This document shows positions 1 to 7,192 of a stretch of DNA of 14,833 nt, in pieces. The stretch is taken from contig VGKR01000007.1 in NCBI GenBank assembly GCA_016866915.1, forward strand, positions 1 to 14,833, read 5' to 3'. The DNA is from Candidatus Pacearchaeota archaeon. GTDB taxonomy: Archaea; Nanobdellota; Nanobdellia; Pacearchaeales; GW2011-AR1. Each line of letters starts with the position of its first letter. The first letter of the stretch is position 1. The notes under the pieces were generated by a model. The model worked only from the letters and a program-made list of their open reading frames with translations. It was not told the origin of the DNA and did not search any database. Position numbers and translations under genes: made by a program.

Positions 1-852
1 GACGGATTAATTTTTACAAAAAAAGGTTTAGAAATAAAAGAAGCATCTTGGTTGAAATTTTATCCGAGAAAAATCGATCAGAATAAAGTTCCAGATGTGA
101 ATGGAATAGTTAGAATAAAAAATTCTAGAATTGAAGAAAAAGAAACTCAGCCTGCAAAAAGATATTCGCCTGCTTCAATTATTTCTGAATTAGAAAAAAG
201 AAATCTCGGAACAAAGGCAACACGCTCAAGTATTTTAGATACTCTTTTTGAAAGAGGATACATTGAAGGACAAAGCATAAAGGCAACTCCTCTAGGGATA
301 TCCCTAATAGATACTCTAAAAAAATATTCTCCAATAATAATTGATGAAGAATTAACCCGGAATTTTGAAAAAGAGACAGAATCTATCCAAAATTCTAAAA
401 AGAATTTCAATGAAAAGAAAGAAAGAATAATTGAAAAAGCAAAAAAAACAATAATTTCGATTTTAAATCAATTCACAAAAAAAGAAAAAGAAATTGGAAA
501 AGAAATTGCAGGAGCAAATGATAAGCTCAGAGAACAACAAAGAAATGAAAACAAGCTTAGAACTATCTGTCCAAAATGTAAAAAAGGACATCTTTCAATT
601 TCTTATTCAAGAAAAACAAAAAGGTCTTTTGTTGCTTGTGATGCTTATCCTAATTGCAAAAACACATATAGTCTTCCTCCAAACGGATTTATAAAAAAAT
701 CAGAAGAGATTTGTGACAAATGTGGATTTCAAAAATTAATGCTTATAAAAAAAGGAAGAAGACCTTGGATTTTCTGCTTCAATCCCCAATGTCCTACAAA
801 CAAAGAAAGAATTGAAGCTTATAGGAATAAACAACAAGAAATTTCTTCCTAA
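1..852 (+). CDS. topA: DNA topoisomerase I (type IA), C-terminal part; 5' end outside window
   Basis: Type IA topoisomerase, which relaxes or decatenates DNA through a transient 5'-phosphotyrosyl single-strand break. The frame is open from base 1, so the gene begins upstream; 283 residues are visible. The stretch ETQPAKRYSPASIISELEK (visible residues about 48-66), followed by GTKATRSSILDTLFERGYI, is the conserved type IA core motif that positions DNA in the active-site cleft. The catalytic tyrosine and TOPRIM domain are expected upstream and are not seen. A lysine-rich, probably helical linker (about 120-185) leads to two Cys4 zinc ribbons: Cys 190/193/213/219 and 238/241/259/264. C-terminal zinc ribbons are usual for archaeal and bacterial TopA and bind single-stranded DNA. 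The TAA stop (850-852) overlaps the stop of the convergent nre gene. A TTG at 52 could be mistaken for a start, but the homology runs through it. Confidence 0.93.
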   Translation, partial: DGLIFTKKGLEIKEASWLKFYPRKIDQNKVPDVNGIVRIKNSRIEEKETQPAKRYSPASIISELEKRNLGTKATRSSILDTLFERGYIEGQSIKATPLGISLIDTLKKYSPIIIDEELTRNFEKETESIQNSKKNFNEKKERIIEKAKKTIISILNQFTKKEKEIGKEIAGANDKLREQQRNENKLRTICPKCKKGHLSISYSRKTKRSFVACDAYPNCKNTYSLPPNGFIKKSEEICDKCGFQKLMLIKKGRRPWIFCFNPQCPTNKERIEAYRNKQQEISS

Positions 853-2063
853 AACCATTTACTCAAATTAGTTTGCGTTTTAAGCTGAGTTATTAATTTA
901 CTTTTTTTCAAAACTCTTTCCGGATCAAATCCAAATTTAATCATGCCTATTTTTTTCAGACTTTCTATCATCTCAGACATTTCATTAAATTCAAGTTTTC
1001 TATGATTCAGTGCTTTTCTTATTGATTCTCTGCAAACCCAAACACCTAGCGAAGCCCAATAACTTGGAAGTTCTATTCTTATCACAAAAACAGCTGCCTG
1101 TTTTGCCTTTGATTCAAGATATTCTAAAATAGGAAGTCTCGCAGCATAATATCCTCCTGCTGTATTGGAAGCATAATCTTTTCTGCCCTCATATCCTTCA
1201 AAATCAGTTGAAGCTTTTATTTCATTTGAGGGATTCCATGCACTTCCGGGAAGATATAATTCAAAAAGCTCATAACTCCAAACATTTGGGAATAGCATAA
1301 TCAAATAAACATTGCCCATAAATTCTCCAAAAAATAATTCATAATTTTCAATCCATTTATAATCTCTAATTTTTTCCAGAAGTTTCTTTCCAAGAGTATC
1401 GTCTGTTGCAGTAATACTCCATCTTGTTGGAACAAGCCGCCTGTCTTTTTTCAATCCAAGAACACCTACACTCATAATTTTGCTTAAAGCATACTCATCG
1501 AAATTGTTTTTGTAAAGATATTCAATTCCTTCGGAAGTCTTTATATCGTCATTAATAACTCTATCTAATTTTTTGTTTATTTTCACATTTCCAACAATTT
1601 TTGCTTTTTTCAAAGAAGCACTCATTCCTTGGGGAATTAAAACCTTATCTTTTTTTAAGCCAGGCCCTATTTTTTTCTCAAGCTCAATTTCAATGTCAAC
1701 GGGTTTTGAAGCTAACGCGAGTTCCTGAGCTATCTGAATGAATTTATTCTTAACATTGGGGTTCTTTACATTTGTTTGAAATCGTGAATTAAGAAGATTA
1801 TCTCTAAGATTCATCACATCTTTTATATCAAAACTATGTTGAGCCCAGTATTTGGCATCATCATAAACCCATGCGTTTTCGTCTTTTTCCAAAGGACTTA
1901 GAATTCCAACATTTGCTAATGGATACTTTAATTTAGAACCAACAAAAACACTTGGGGGAGAATTTGTATCTATCTCTGAAAGATTATCTAAATTCTTAAA
2001 TTTAAAATTAATATCAGCTATTTTCTTTATTATTTCAAATCGGATATCCTTATTAAAACTCAT
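849..2063 (-). CDS. nreA: Nre-family archaeal DNA repair protein with C-terminal PIP box
   Basis: 404-residue protein of the archaeal Nre family, linked genetically to DNA damage tolerance and to PCNA. The signature SPPSVFVG (residues 35-42), followed by YPLANVGILSP, is the family's N-terminal motif. A further conserved-looking block is LGVWVCRESIRKAL near residue 350. The protein ends in QTNLSKWF (397-404), which fits the PCNA-interacting consensus Q-x-x-hydrophobic-x-x-aromatic-aromatic at the extreme C-terminus, where Nre proteins carry it. The Cys-rich Zn motif that begins many NreA proteins is absent, so this may be a finger-less variant or the NreB-like branch. It starts at ATG 2063, with a TATA element centred 26.5 bp upstream. 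It lies 60 bp downstream of radB and convergent with topA, a small replication/repair neighbourhood. The family call is confident; the biochemical activity is unknown. Confidence 0.85.
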   Translation of the reverse strand: MSFNKDIRFEIIKKIADINFKFKNLDNLSEIDTNSPPSVFVGSKLKYPLANVGILSPLEKDENAWVYDDAKYWAQHSFDIKDVMNLRDNLLNSRFQTNVKNPNVKNKFIQIAQELALASKPVDIEIELEKKIGPGLKKDKVLIPQGMSASLKKAKIVGNVKINKKLDRVINDDIKTSEGIEYLYKNNFDEYALSKIMSVGVLGLKKDRRLVPTRWSITATDDTLGKKLLEKIRDYKWIENYELFFGEFMGNVYLIMLFPNVWSYELFELYLPGSAWNPSNEIKASTDFEGYEGRKDYASNTAGGYYAARLPILEYLESKAKQAAVFVIRIELPSYWASLGVWVCRESIRKALNHRKLEFNEMSEMIESLKKIGMIKFGFDPERVLKKSKLITQLKTQTNLSKWF

Positions 2064-2085
2064 AAAAAATCTAAGAAAAAACAGT

Positions 2086-2093
2086 TTATATTA
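2086..2093 (-). promoter_or_regulatory. TATA box for nre, predicted leaderless
   Basis: The minus strand reads TAATATAA in an A/T stretch (AAATAATATAAA) centred 26.5 bp before the nre ATG at 2063. Archaeal TATA boxes centre about 26-27 bp before the transcription start, so the transcript should begin at or beside the AUG. No Shine-Dalgarno sequence is visible. The element sits in the 60-bp gap after the radB stop, so nre probably has its own promoter. Confidence 0.55.
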
Positions 2094-2123
2094 TTTAAGA
2101 ACCACGGAAGAGTTGCTCAGAAA

Positions 2124-2885
2124 TTAAAGCCATCCCTTCTTGAAAATACCTTTATTCCTTATTTCAAAAACAAGCTCTTTTTTTGGCAAACTTCGATGTT
2201 TTAAAAGAATTGCTTTTCTTTTTCCATTTAAATTTTTTAGTTCAATAATTGTTTTACTCCAGTATTTAAATAAATCCCCTCCTACAAGATTTGTTTCAGT
2301 TTCAATTCCTTTTTTCCAGTTTTCTTCAGAAATAAATCCAGAATAAACTTGATTTGTAATTAAAATTGGTATGTTTTGTTTTCGGGATATTTCTGTAAGA
2401 ATTCTCATTTGTTTCGCAACCTCTCTATTAACTTCTTTGATTTTAGAATCATCTTTTGAATTAATAGCGTCTCCAAGTTCAAGCCGATAAAGCATAGCCA
2501 TACCATCAACAATAATTAATCCACAATCTTTCTTTTTGACTCTTTCAAGAAGATTATTAAAAATTTTTTTCTGCTCTTCAAAACTTGTAGGAGTCAGAAT
2601 CAGAATATTTTTCAGAATATTTTCATAATCCTCTCCAACAATCTGCTTTACTCTTTCAGAAGAAAATCCTCCTTCTGTATCTATAAAAATAACTTTGCTG
2701 CCTTTTTTTGCAAGACTGCATGCAGCAAGCAATACGAGATTAGTTTTTCCGCTTGCAGGAGAGCCGGCAATCATTGTTATCACACTCCTTTCATAACCTC
2801 CATAAAGCCATCTGTTTAAATCATAACTTCCAGCAGAAATTTTGCTTGTTTCTTTAAAAATTCTTTCAGTTTCTGGTTCTGACAT
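2124..2885 (-). CDS. radB: RadB, archaeal RadA/RecA-like recombinase paralog
   Basis: RecA-fold ATPase of the RadB group, an accessory to RadA-mediated homologous recombination. From ATG 2885 the product is 253 residues. Walker A is GSPASGKT (41-48) and Walker B is LIIVD (123-127). FIDTEGGFSSERVKQI (about 67-82) is typical of RadA/RadB. The helix-hairpin-helix N-terminal domain of RadA is missing, as expected for RadB. The MSEPETERIF start is preferred over an upstream in-frame TTG at 2939, which would add 18 residues encoded partly by the 51-bp repeat and exceed the usual family length. The Walker A loop has Pro-Ala-Ser where many members have Pro-Gly-Ser. Upstream lie a weak TATA-like element and then the repeat array; downstream is nre, and co-expression with nre is plausible. 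Confidence 0.9.
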   Translation of the reverse strand: MSEPETERIFKETSKISAGSYDLNRWLYGGYERSVITMIAGSPASGKTNLVLLAACSLAKKGSKVIFIDTEGGFSSERVKQIVGEDYENILKNILILTPTSFEEQKKIFNNLLERVKKKDCGLIIVDGMAMLYRLELGDAINSKDDSKIKEVNREVAKQMRILTEISRKQNIPILITNQVYSGFISEENWKKGIETETNLVGGDLFKYWSKTIIELKNLNGKRKAILLKHRSLPKKELVFEIRNKGIFKKGWL

Positions 2886-2905
2886 AAAAAAAAGAACATT
2901 TTTAG

Positions 2906-2914
2906 AATTAATAA
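2906..2914 (-). promoter_or_regulatory. Weak TATA-like element for radB
   Basis: The minus strand reads TTATTAATT, centred about 25 bp before the radB ATG at 2885. This matches the spacing seen at other genes in the window, though the match to an archaeal TATA box is weak. The first 51-bp repeat unit starts immediately upstream at 2915, where the BRE or an activator site would be expected. Confidence 0.35.
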
Positions 2915-3133
2915 GGATTTTCGTGATTTTTGTATCCAAATCTACTACAGTATCGTCAGCCTAAGGGATTTTCGGAATTTCTGTATCCAAGTCTGCTGAA
3001 GCGTCATCAGCCTAAAGGATTATTGCGATTTTTGTATCCAAGTCTGCTGAAGCGTCATCAGCCTAAAGGATTATTGCGATTTTTGTATCCAAGTCTGCTG
3101 AAGCGTCATCAGCCTAAGGGATTTTCGGAATTT
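2915..3133. repeat. 51-bp tandem direct repeat array (minisatellite), about 4.3 copies
   Basis: Units run 2915-2965, 2966-3016, 3017-3067 and 3068-3118, plus a 15-bp partial unit 3119-3133. Each starts GGATT and ends CAGCCTAA followed by A or G. Units 2-4 share an exact 34-bp core (2983-3016 in unit 2, less the last base) holding the dyad GCTGA-AGCGTCA-TCAGC, which could form a 5-bp hairpin. The remaining 17 bp occur in two versions: GGATTTTCGGAATTT (units 2 and 5) and GGATTATTGCGATTTT (units 3 and 4). Units 3 and 4 differ only at the last base. Unit 1, beside radB, is the most diverged, at about 11 of 51 positions from unit 2. The core is about 47% GC, richer than its surroundings. The array fills the gap between the rpoL stop and the radB promoter. 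Confidence 0.97.
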
Positions 3134-3141
3134 TCTTCTAA

Positions 3142-3405
3142 TTACTTCATTCCTCTAAAATCTTTTTCAATTTTTTCAAGATCTTTTGTTATTGCCGCAA
3201 CAGCATCACTCACAGCTTTTTTAGCTGTTTTTCCTTTTGTTTTTAGATTAAGTATTGGTTTTTCAAAAGGATGCTCTCTTTTCCATGCCGCAAAAGAAAC
3301 AGCTGAATCTTTGTTCAGATAAACTCTCAAAAGTTCAGCTAGTGTTAGGCTTTCTAATTGTATTTCAAGTTCTTCTTTTGAGTTTTTTAAAACAGTTATT
3401 TCCAT
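3142..3405 (-). CDS. rpoL: DNA-directed RNA polymerase subunit Rpo11 (RpoL)
   Basis: 87-residue small polymerase subunit, the archaeal counterpart of eukaryotic RPB11. It pairs with Rpo3/RpoD to form the alpha-like assembly platform of RNA polymerase. The start MEITVLKNSKEELEIQLE, then LTLAELLRVYLNKD, FAAWKREHPFEKP and LNLKTKGK follow the family pattern of N-terminal beta strands, the LxN/ELLR helix, an HP(F/L)xxP turn and a C-terminal dimerisation helix (about 60-87). The length is normal to slightly short. ATG 3405 is the natural start, with a TATA box at the standard spacing. Transcription from this gene would run into the 51-bp repeats and possibly radB. Confidence 0.93.
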   Translation of the reverse strand: MEITVLKNSKEELEIQLESLTLAELLRVYLNKDSAVSFAAWKREHPFEKPILNLKTKGKTAKKAVSDAVAAITKDLEKIEKDFRGMK

Positions 3406-3426
3406 AATAAGAACTCATAAATTTAG

Positions 3427-3434
3427 TTTATAAA
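3427..3434 (-). promoter_or_regulatory. TATA box for rpoL, predicted leaderless
   Basis: A perfect palindromic TTTATAAA is centred 25.5 bp before the rpoL ATG, in the 38-bp gap after the upstream beta-helix gene's stop codon. The spacing predicts a transcript starting at or next to the AUG. No Shine-Dalgarno motif is present. Confidence 0.65.
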
Positions 3435-3443
3435 TTTAATCAC

Positions 3444-5654
3444 TCACCAAAACACAATCCATCTTCTCAGTTTATCTAAAAAATAAAGTAAACTTACTTC
3501 GTTTCTTTTGTAATTCTGATAAGCATCAAGCATATTTTGAATTGTTATTATTTCTTGAGTTGGAGATATGGAAAAACCAATTAAATAGTCATTGGCATTA
3601 GTATTTCCAAAATTGTCTCTACATCTTACATAATAATTATACGAATTTCCATCTGTTAATCCTGTTATTAATTGAGAATGAATTGTGTTTCCTGTGTTTG
3701 AAAAAGTGTTTGTCATTGAATCATATGATATCCCGAGTGTTGTCGAATATCTACAAGTTGAGACTTCATTTGTGTTCAATGAAATTGTTGTTGAATCTGT
3801 TCCTGCTGAAAGGTTTCCAGAAGGAGAACCGTTGCTTCTTATCAAATTTTCATCTTGAATAATAATCGAAGCACTATCTTCATAAGAAAGCATTTTACTA
3901 GCATAAAATGGTCTTGCTATTGTCTTAAGAATATGCCCATCACCAAGAACCAAATTAGAAGTATCCCAATTGTAGACATAGGGTGCATCAGAATCTATCG
4001 CAACAAGTATTCCGTCAATCCAAAATTCTACAAATCTGACTAATTCGGGGTTGTTTATTTCTGAAATTATTACAACATTTCCTCTTGAAACACTATCTCC
4101 GTTATTATAATTTAAATTATTTCCAATATTATATCCTCCTGCCTTGTAGGGATACGCACCTATATCTGGTGTGAAATCTGCTCCCCAGAAAACCGGTTCT
4201 TCATTATTCCAACTAAAAGATTGATTTACAGTAATTGTGTTTGTAGAATAATCTATTGAAATCACTCGCAAAACATCTGTTCCAACAGTAATTAAATCTC
4301 CTCTAATAAGATTTCCTCCATACTGACTAATTAAGGGATTATCTCCTCTAAAAAATCCCGCATCAGAAACAGTGAATATATTGCCTGTTCCACTACCAAT
4401 TGTTCTAGTAAGCGGACCTGCATTATTATGAGCTCCTCCAGAATTACTTATACTAAAATCATCATTAGCATAATTAATAAATCCGGGATTAACATTTCGC
4501 TGATTATTAGTTTCAGAGCCGAACATTATGCTTGCAAACGTAACCGAACCATCTGGATCATAAGCTAAATTATAATTACTTTGAAATCCTCCTTCAACAT
4601 AATACACATAAATATTATCTCTTGCATTACTTCCCCATGTTTTATAGTGAATATTATTATGTAAAAAGGTATTTGTAACACCAGAACCATATATTACTGT
4701 GCCATAGCGAATATTAGCTGCCGATGAATGTGCCTGAGAATTTGCAAGAGTATTATGGTATATTCTAAAATGTGAACATCCATAAGTGCACTGATTTATT
4801 CCAATATCTCCGCCGCCAATTTCATGAAAAACATTGCCTCGAAAAATATTCTCATAGGGGGGGTTGTTATAATCATTTTGCCCATTAGAGATTTGAGTTC
4901 CATGAGAATGTCCGTTAGCAACTCCTCCTGATGCGTCATAAAAATTAGATTCAAAAGTGCATCTTTTAAGCCCAAAAGGTGAACTTCCATGCTGTATAAA
5001 ATCAGCATGAGCAATTGTGTCATAATAAGGTTTTTCACCATAATTATTCGCAACAGTAATATTTTCTCCAAGAACCACAATATTGTCTGGATCCATGTTA
5101 CTCATCCAATTATAAGCTACAAGACTATTAAACCCGATTATGTTAATTGCTACTCCTGAACCAGTGGGTATTCCAATATCTTCAAACTGATTTCCAATAA
5201 TCAAACAATTTGAGCAACTCCCATTTCCACCGCCACCCATTCTAATTCCAGTATAATAACAATCTCTAATATTATTTTCCAATATTTCTATAAAGGTATT
5301 TGGGCCGGAAAAAAGAATACATCCGAGCGCTCTGCTGTTTATATTAAATCCCATTATGCGAACGTAATTTCTATTATTCAAAGTCCAAGAGCCAGTTTCA
5401 GCTTCATGCCCTTCTTTAACTGCAAAAGTTATTTCATTTCCAAATGAACCACTCCGAGGAAGAGTAATATTCTCATTATAAATTCCAGAATAAACTAAGC
5501 ATATATCTCCTGCTTGAGCAGAATTCGCACAATTCTGAATTGTGGTAAAATTCCCTGTTCCATCTTGTTTTACAGAATAAGTCACCCCATAGATTCCATT
5601 AACAAAGAAAACACTAAAAATCAAAAACAAAAAAACAATCAACTCTTTTTTCAT
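3444..5654 (-). CDS. Secreted right-handed beta-helix protein with Ig-like and fibronectin-like modules
   Basis: 736-residue predicted extracellular or surface protein. Residues 1 to about 22 (basic MKKE, a Phe/Leu/Val core, then a small-residue site near NGIYG) form a signal peptide. Residues about 23-500 read as a pectate-lyase-type parallel beta-helix: GTGNFTTIQNCANSA followed by GDICLVYSGIYNENITLP is the usual opening of such folds, and Asn-rich turns such as NNIRDCYYTGIRMGG, NNYGEK and YHNTLANS follow. Residues about 505-602 resemble a bacterial Ig-like domain (VRFVEFWIDGILVA, DAPYVYNWDTS, GDGHILKTIA). Residues about 603-701 form a repeat module with TCRYS and YYVRCRDNFGN, whose cysteines (about 634 and 678) may pair. 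A 35-residue tail ends RRWIVFW. Polysaccharide binding or cleavage is possible, but catalytic residues cannot be assigned. It appears monocistronic. Confidence 0.78.
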   Translation of the reverse strand: MKKELIVFLFLIFSVFFVNGIYGVTYSVKQDGTGNFTTIQNCANSAQAGDICLVYSGIYNENITLPRSGSFGNEITFAVKEGHEAETGSWTLNNRNYVRIMGFNINSRALGCILFSGPNTFIEILENNIRDCYYTGIRMGGGGNGSCSNCLIIGNQFEDIGIPTGSGVAINIIGFNSLVAYNWMSNMDPDNIVVLGENITVANNYGEKPYYDTIAHADFIQHGSSPFGLKRCTFESNFYDASGGVANGHSHGTQISNGQNDYNNPPYENIFRGNVFHEIGGGDIGINQCTYGCSHFRIYHNTLANSQAHSSAANIRYGTVIYGSGVTNTFLHNNIHYKTWGSNARDNIYVYYVEGGFQSNYNLAYDPDGSVTFASIMFGSETNNQRNVNPGFINYANDDFSISNSGGAHNNAGPLTRTIGSGTGNIFTVSDAGFFRGDNPLISQYGGNLIRGDLITVGTDVLRVISIDYSTNTITVNQSFSWNNEEPVFWGADFTPDIGAYPYKAGGYNIGNNLNYNNGDSVSRGNVVIISEINNPELVRFVEFWIDGILVAIDSDAPYVYNWDTSNLVLGDGHILKTIARPFYASKMLSYEDSASIIIQDENLIRSNGSPSGNLSAGTDSTTISLNTNEVSTCRYSTTLGISYDSMTNTFSNTGNTIHSQLITGLTDGNSYNYYVRCRDNFGNTNANDYLIGFSISPTQEIITIQNMLDAYQNYKRNEVSLLYFLDKLRRWIVFW

Positions 5655-5675
5655 TTTTTTATAAAGAGAATAAAT

Positions 5676-5683
5676 CTTATAAA
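5676..5683 (-). promoter_or_regulatory. TATA box for the beta-helix gene, predicted leaderless
   Basis: The minus strand reads TTTATAAG, centred 25.5 bp before ATG 5654. It lies directly after the stop codon of the upstream MBF1-like gene (5685-5687), so the surface protein appears to be transcribed separately from the regulator despite a 30-bp gap. Confidence 0.6.
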
Positions 5684-5684
5684 T

Positions 5685-6431
5685 CTATCGAGATTCTTCT
5701 TCAAAATTCTCTTTCAAATTCTTTTCAAAATCTTCATCTAAGTTTTCAAAATCTTCAGATTCCTCCATAGAAACAATATCTAATTTTCCTGTTTCTCTTT
5801 CTTCCTTCATTCGTTTTAAATCAGATATAGTAATATTTTTAGCCATAATTGGATCAAATTTCAATATTCTCGCTGGCTGTTTTTCAGATATTTCTGTGTT
5901 TTGATATGCTAGATTTTTCACAAGAGTTATTGCAAGAAAACCTTCAAGTTTATTTATAAGTCTATAATCATCTTCTGGAAGAATGCCTCTTTCTACCATT
6001 TTTATTGCAGCTTCTGATTCTGATATCTCTCTTGCTAATTGCTCTGTTGTTAGTTTTCTAAATTTTCTTGCCCGCATAATAACCCATTGAAAATTCTCAA
6101 CTAAATCTAATCTCGGTTTTTGCTCTGAAGAAACAAATTTCTTATAGTTCTGATCTGCTATTTGCTTCAAAATTAAATTTGTGCTTTGTTTTTCAGCTTC
6201 TTTGTCTTGTATTTTTCTCAAACTCTCGCGATATGCTCTTGCAGAGGAAAGAATTTTATAAACATCTGATTTTCTTTCAGCTTCTTTAAGCTGAAAAGTT
6301 GTAGGTCTTCTTAAAATAGGAATATCTTCTTTTTTAGAGCAAAGCTCGCAAATTTTCACAATTCCTTTTGAAGAGATTGCGTCAAAAAGTCTAACTTTCT
6401 GCCCTGAAATTCCACAAAAAGAGCATGTCAT
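5685..6431 (-). CDS. MBF1-like Zn-ribbon / helix-turn-helix transcription factor
   Basis: 248-residue protein resembling archaeal multiprotein bridging factor 1. An N-terminal zinc ribbon uses Cys 3, 6, 28 and 31 (CSFC ... CELC). A charged, mostly helical linker (about 45-105) follows. Residues about 112-172 form a Cro/C1-type HTH: FQWVIMRARKFRKLTTEQLA, REISESEAAIKMVERG and a LINKLEGFL helix. A tail with ITISDLKRMKEE (201-211) ends in a highly acidic stretch. Known archaeal MBF1 proteins are around 160 residues, so the linker and acidic tail are enlarged. MBF1 family members bind the transcription or translation machinery (the 30S subunit has been reported for archaeal MBF1). The DNA or ribosome target here cannot be read from sequence. 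It starts at ATG 6431 and probably has its own promoter. Confidence 0.75.
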   Translation of the reverse strand: MTCSFCGISGQKVRLFDAISSKGIVKICELCSKKEDIPILRRPTTFQLKEAERKSDVYKILSSARAYRESLRKIQDKEAEKQSTNLILKQIADQNYKKFVSSEQKPRLDLVENFQWVIMRARKFRKLTTEQLAREISESEAAIKMVERGILPEDDYRLINKLEGFLAITLVKNLAYQNTEISEKQPARILKFDPIMAKNITISDLKRMKEERETGKLDIVSMEESEDFENLDEDFEKNLKENFEEESR

Positions 6432-6452
6432 TAAAAAAGTATATCAAAATGG

Positions 6453-6460
6453 TTTTTTAA
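6453..6460 (-). promoter_or_regulatory. TATA box for the MBF1-like gene, predicted leaderless
   Basis: The minus strand reads TTAAAAAA, centred 25.5 bp before ATG 6431, in the 57-bp gap after the upstream operon. The spacing matches the other starts in this window. Confidence 0.5.
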
Positions 6461-6462
6461 GA

Positions 6463-6484
6463 TTTATGTGATAAAAAACATAAA
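6463..6484 (-). terminator. Inverted repeat with T-run after the thioredoxin-fold gene
   Basis: TTTATGT (6463-6469) and ACATAAA (6478-6484) form a 7-bp inverted repeat with an 8-nt loop. On the minus strand a T6 run (6478-6473) begins about 10 nt after the stop codon at 6489-6491. Archaeal termination mainly needs a U-rich tract, so this could end the scpB/GT/thioredoxin transcript. A direct repeat AAGATTTAT flanks the site (6459-6467 and 6484-6492). The stem is A/T-rich and weak. Confidence 0.35.
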
Positions 6485-6488
6485 AGAT

Positions 6489-7184
6489 TTATTTTAAATG
6501 CTTCTTAAGTTCATCTGCTGACTTAATTTCTAAGAAAACTTTTTCATTGTCTATAATCAAAGCAGGATAAGAGGAAATATTAAATCGAGAAATCAATGAA
6601 TCTAAAGAGGTTAGATCACTGTCTACAGCTATGGGTATCAGAATAATTTTATTGCCTACATCTCTTTTGAGGTCATAAAGAATTCTCGACCAAACGCGAT
6701 TAATTGCTTTTTTAGTTAAATCTTCTGAATCATATTCATAAAGATAAACAACTATAGAAACATTTCTCTTGCATTGCTCTGGAATGTTTATAACATTCAA
6801 CCACAATATTGTTCTTAAAAGATCGTATTTTGTGTGAGCTAATCTCAAAGCCTCTGTTAGTTTTCCAGATTCTTCATATTTTTCAAGCAAAAGTGCTTCG
6901 GAGTAGATTCTGTCTGCGAAATTAGTATTTGCTTGTATTAAAACTTCACAATTCATAATTCCCGAGTTTAAATCAATATCAGTTAAACGACTTAATGCAA
7001 GAGCATCCATTAAAGAAATTTCAGAAAGAACATAATACTCATTAATTTGTTCCAAACGATTTCCTTCGTAAGCTATTCCTAAAAAGATTCCTATAATAAA
7101 AACAATAACAGTTAAAACCAAGGCTTGCCAAAAATAGCTTTTTGTATTTTTCGATTCTTTTGAATTTAGTGTTTTTTTAGGCAT
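6489..7184 (-). CDS. Membrane-anchored thioredoxin-fold protein lacking CXXC
   Basis: 231 residues. A short basic N-terminus is followed by one hydrophobic segment (about 19-38, ALVLTVIVFIIGIFLGIAY), giving a probable signal anchor with the remainder outside the membrane. Residues about 45-135 look helical. From about 141 the pattern is thioredoxin-like: strand NVSIVVYLYEY, helix, strand KIILIPIAVDSD, helix SLISRFNI, then SSYPALIIDNEKVF with a cis-proline-type loop at Pro207. Where a redox protein would carry CXXC after the first strand, it has Tyr-Asp-Ser-Glu. The only cysteines are 79 and 138, so ordinary disulfide exchange is unlikely. A role in protein binding or folding at the cell surface is possible but unproven. 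It lies 8 bp downstream of the glycosyltransferase and is probably co-transcribed with it. The fold call is moderate and the function unknown. Confidence 0.6.
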   Translation of the reverse strand: MPKKTLNSKESKNTKSYFWQALVLTVIVFIIGIFLGIAYEGNRLEQINEYYVLSEISLMDALALSRLTDIDLNSGIMNCEVLIQANTNFADRIYSEALLLEKYEESGKLTEALRLAHTKYDLLRTILWLNVINIPEQCKRNVSIVVYLYEYDSEDLTKKAINRVWSRILYDLKRDVGNKIILIPIAVDSDLTSLDSLISRFNISSYPALIIDNEKVFLEIKSADELKKHLK

Positions 7185-7192
7185 TCTATTAT

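Noticed and set aside
2886..2939. Upstream TTG start for radB inside repeat unit 1
   Set aside because: The 18 extra residues are not RadB-like, partly repeat-encoded, and an ATG at 2885 gives the normal family start.
2915..3133. CRISPR array with a 34-bp repeat and 17-bp spacers
   Set aside because: The supposed spacers are homologous to each other: all begin GGATT, two are identical and the others match at about 11 of 17 positions. No cas gene is present. A minisatellite explains the pattern better.
2915..3133. Tandem C/D box guide RNAs on the minus strand (a TGATGA in each full-length unit except the first, diverged one)
   Set aside because: There is no clear separate D box, C' or D' box at proper spacing, and the would-be guide is the same in all units.
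2930..3322. Plus-strand open frame with a 17-residue repeat (YPSLLKRHQPKG...)
   Set aside because: The frame stays open because the unit is 51 bp, a multiple of three. It starts with TTG, then runs antisense through the well-supported rpoL gene.
4796..5080. Minus-strand 94-residue frame within the beta-helix gene
   Set aside because: It lies in another frame of a long, well-patterned secreted protein and has no recognisable motif or promoter.
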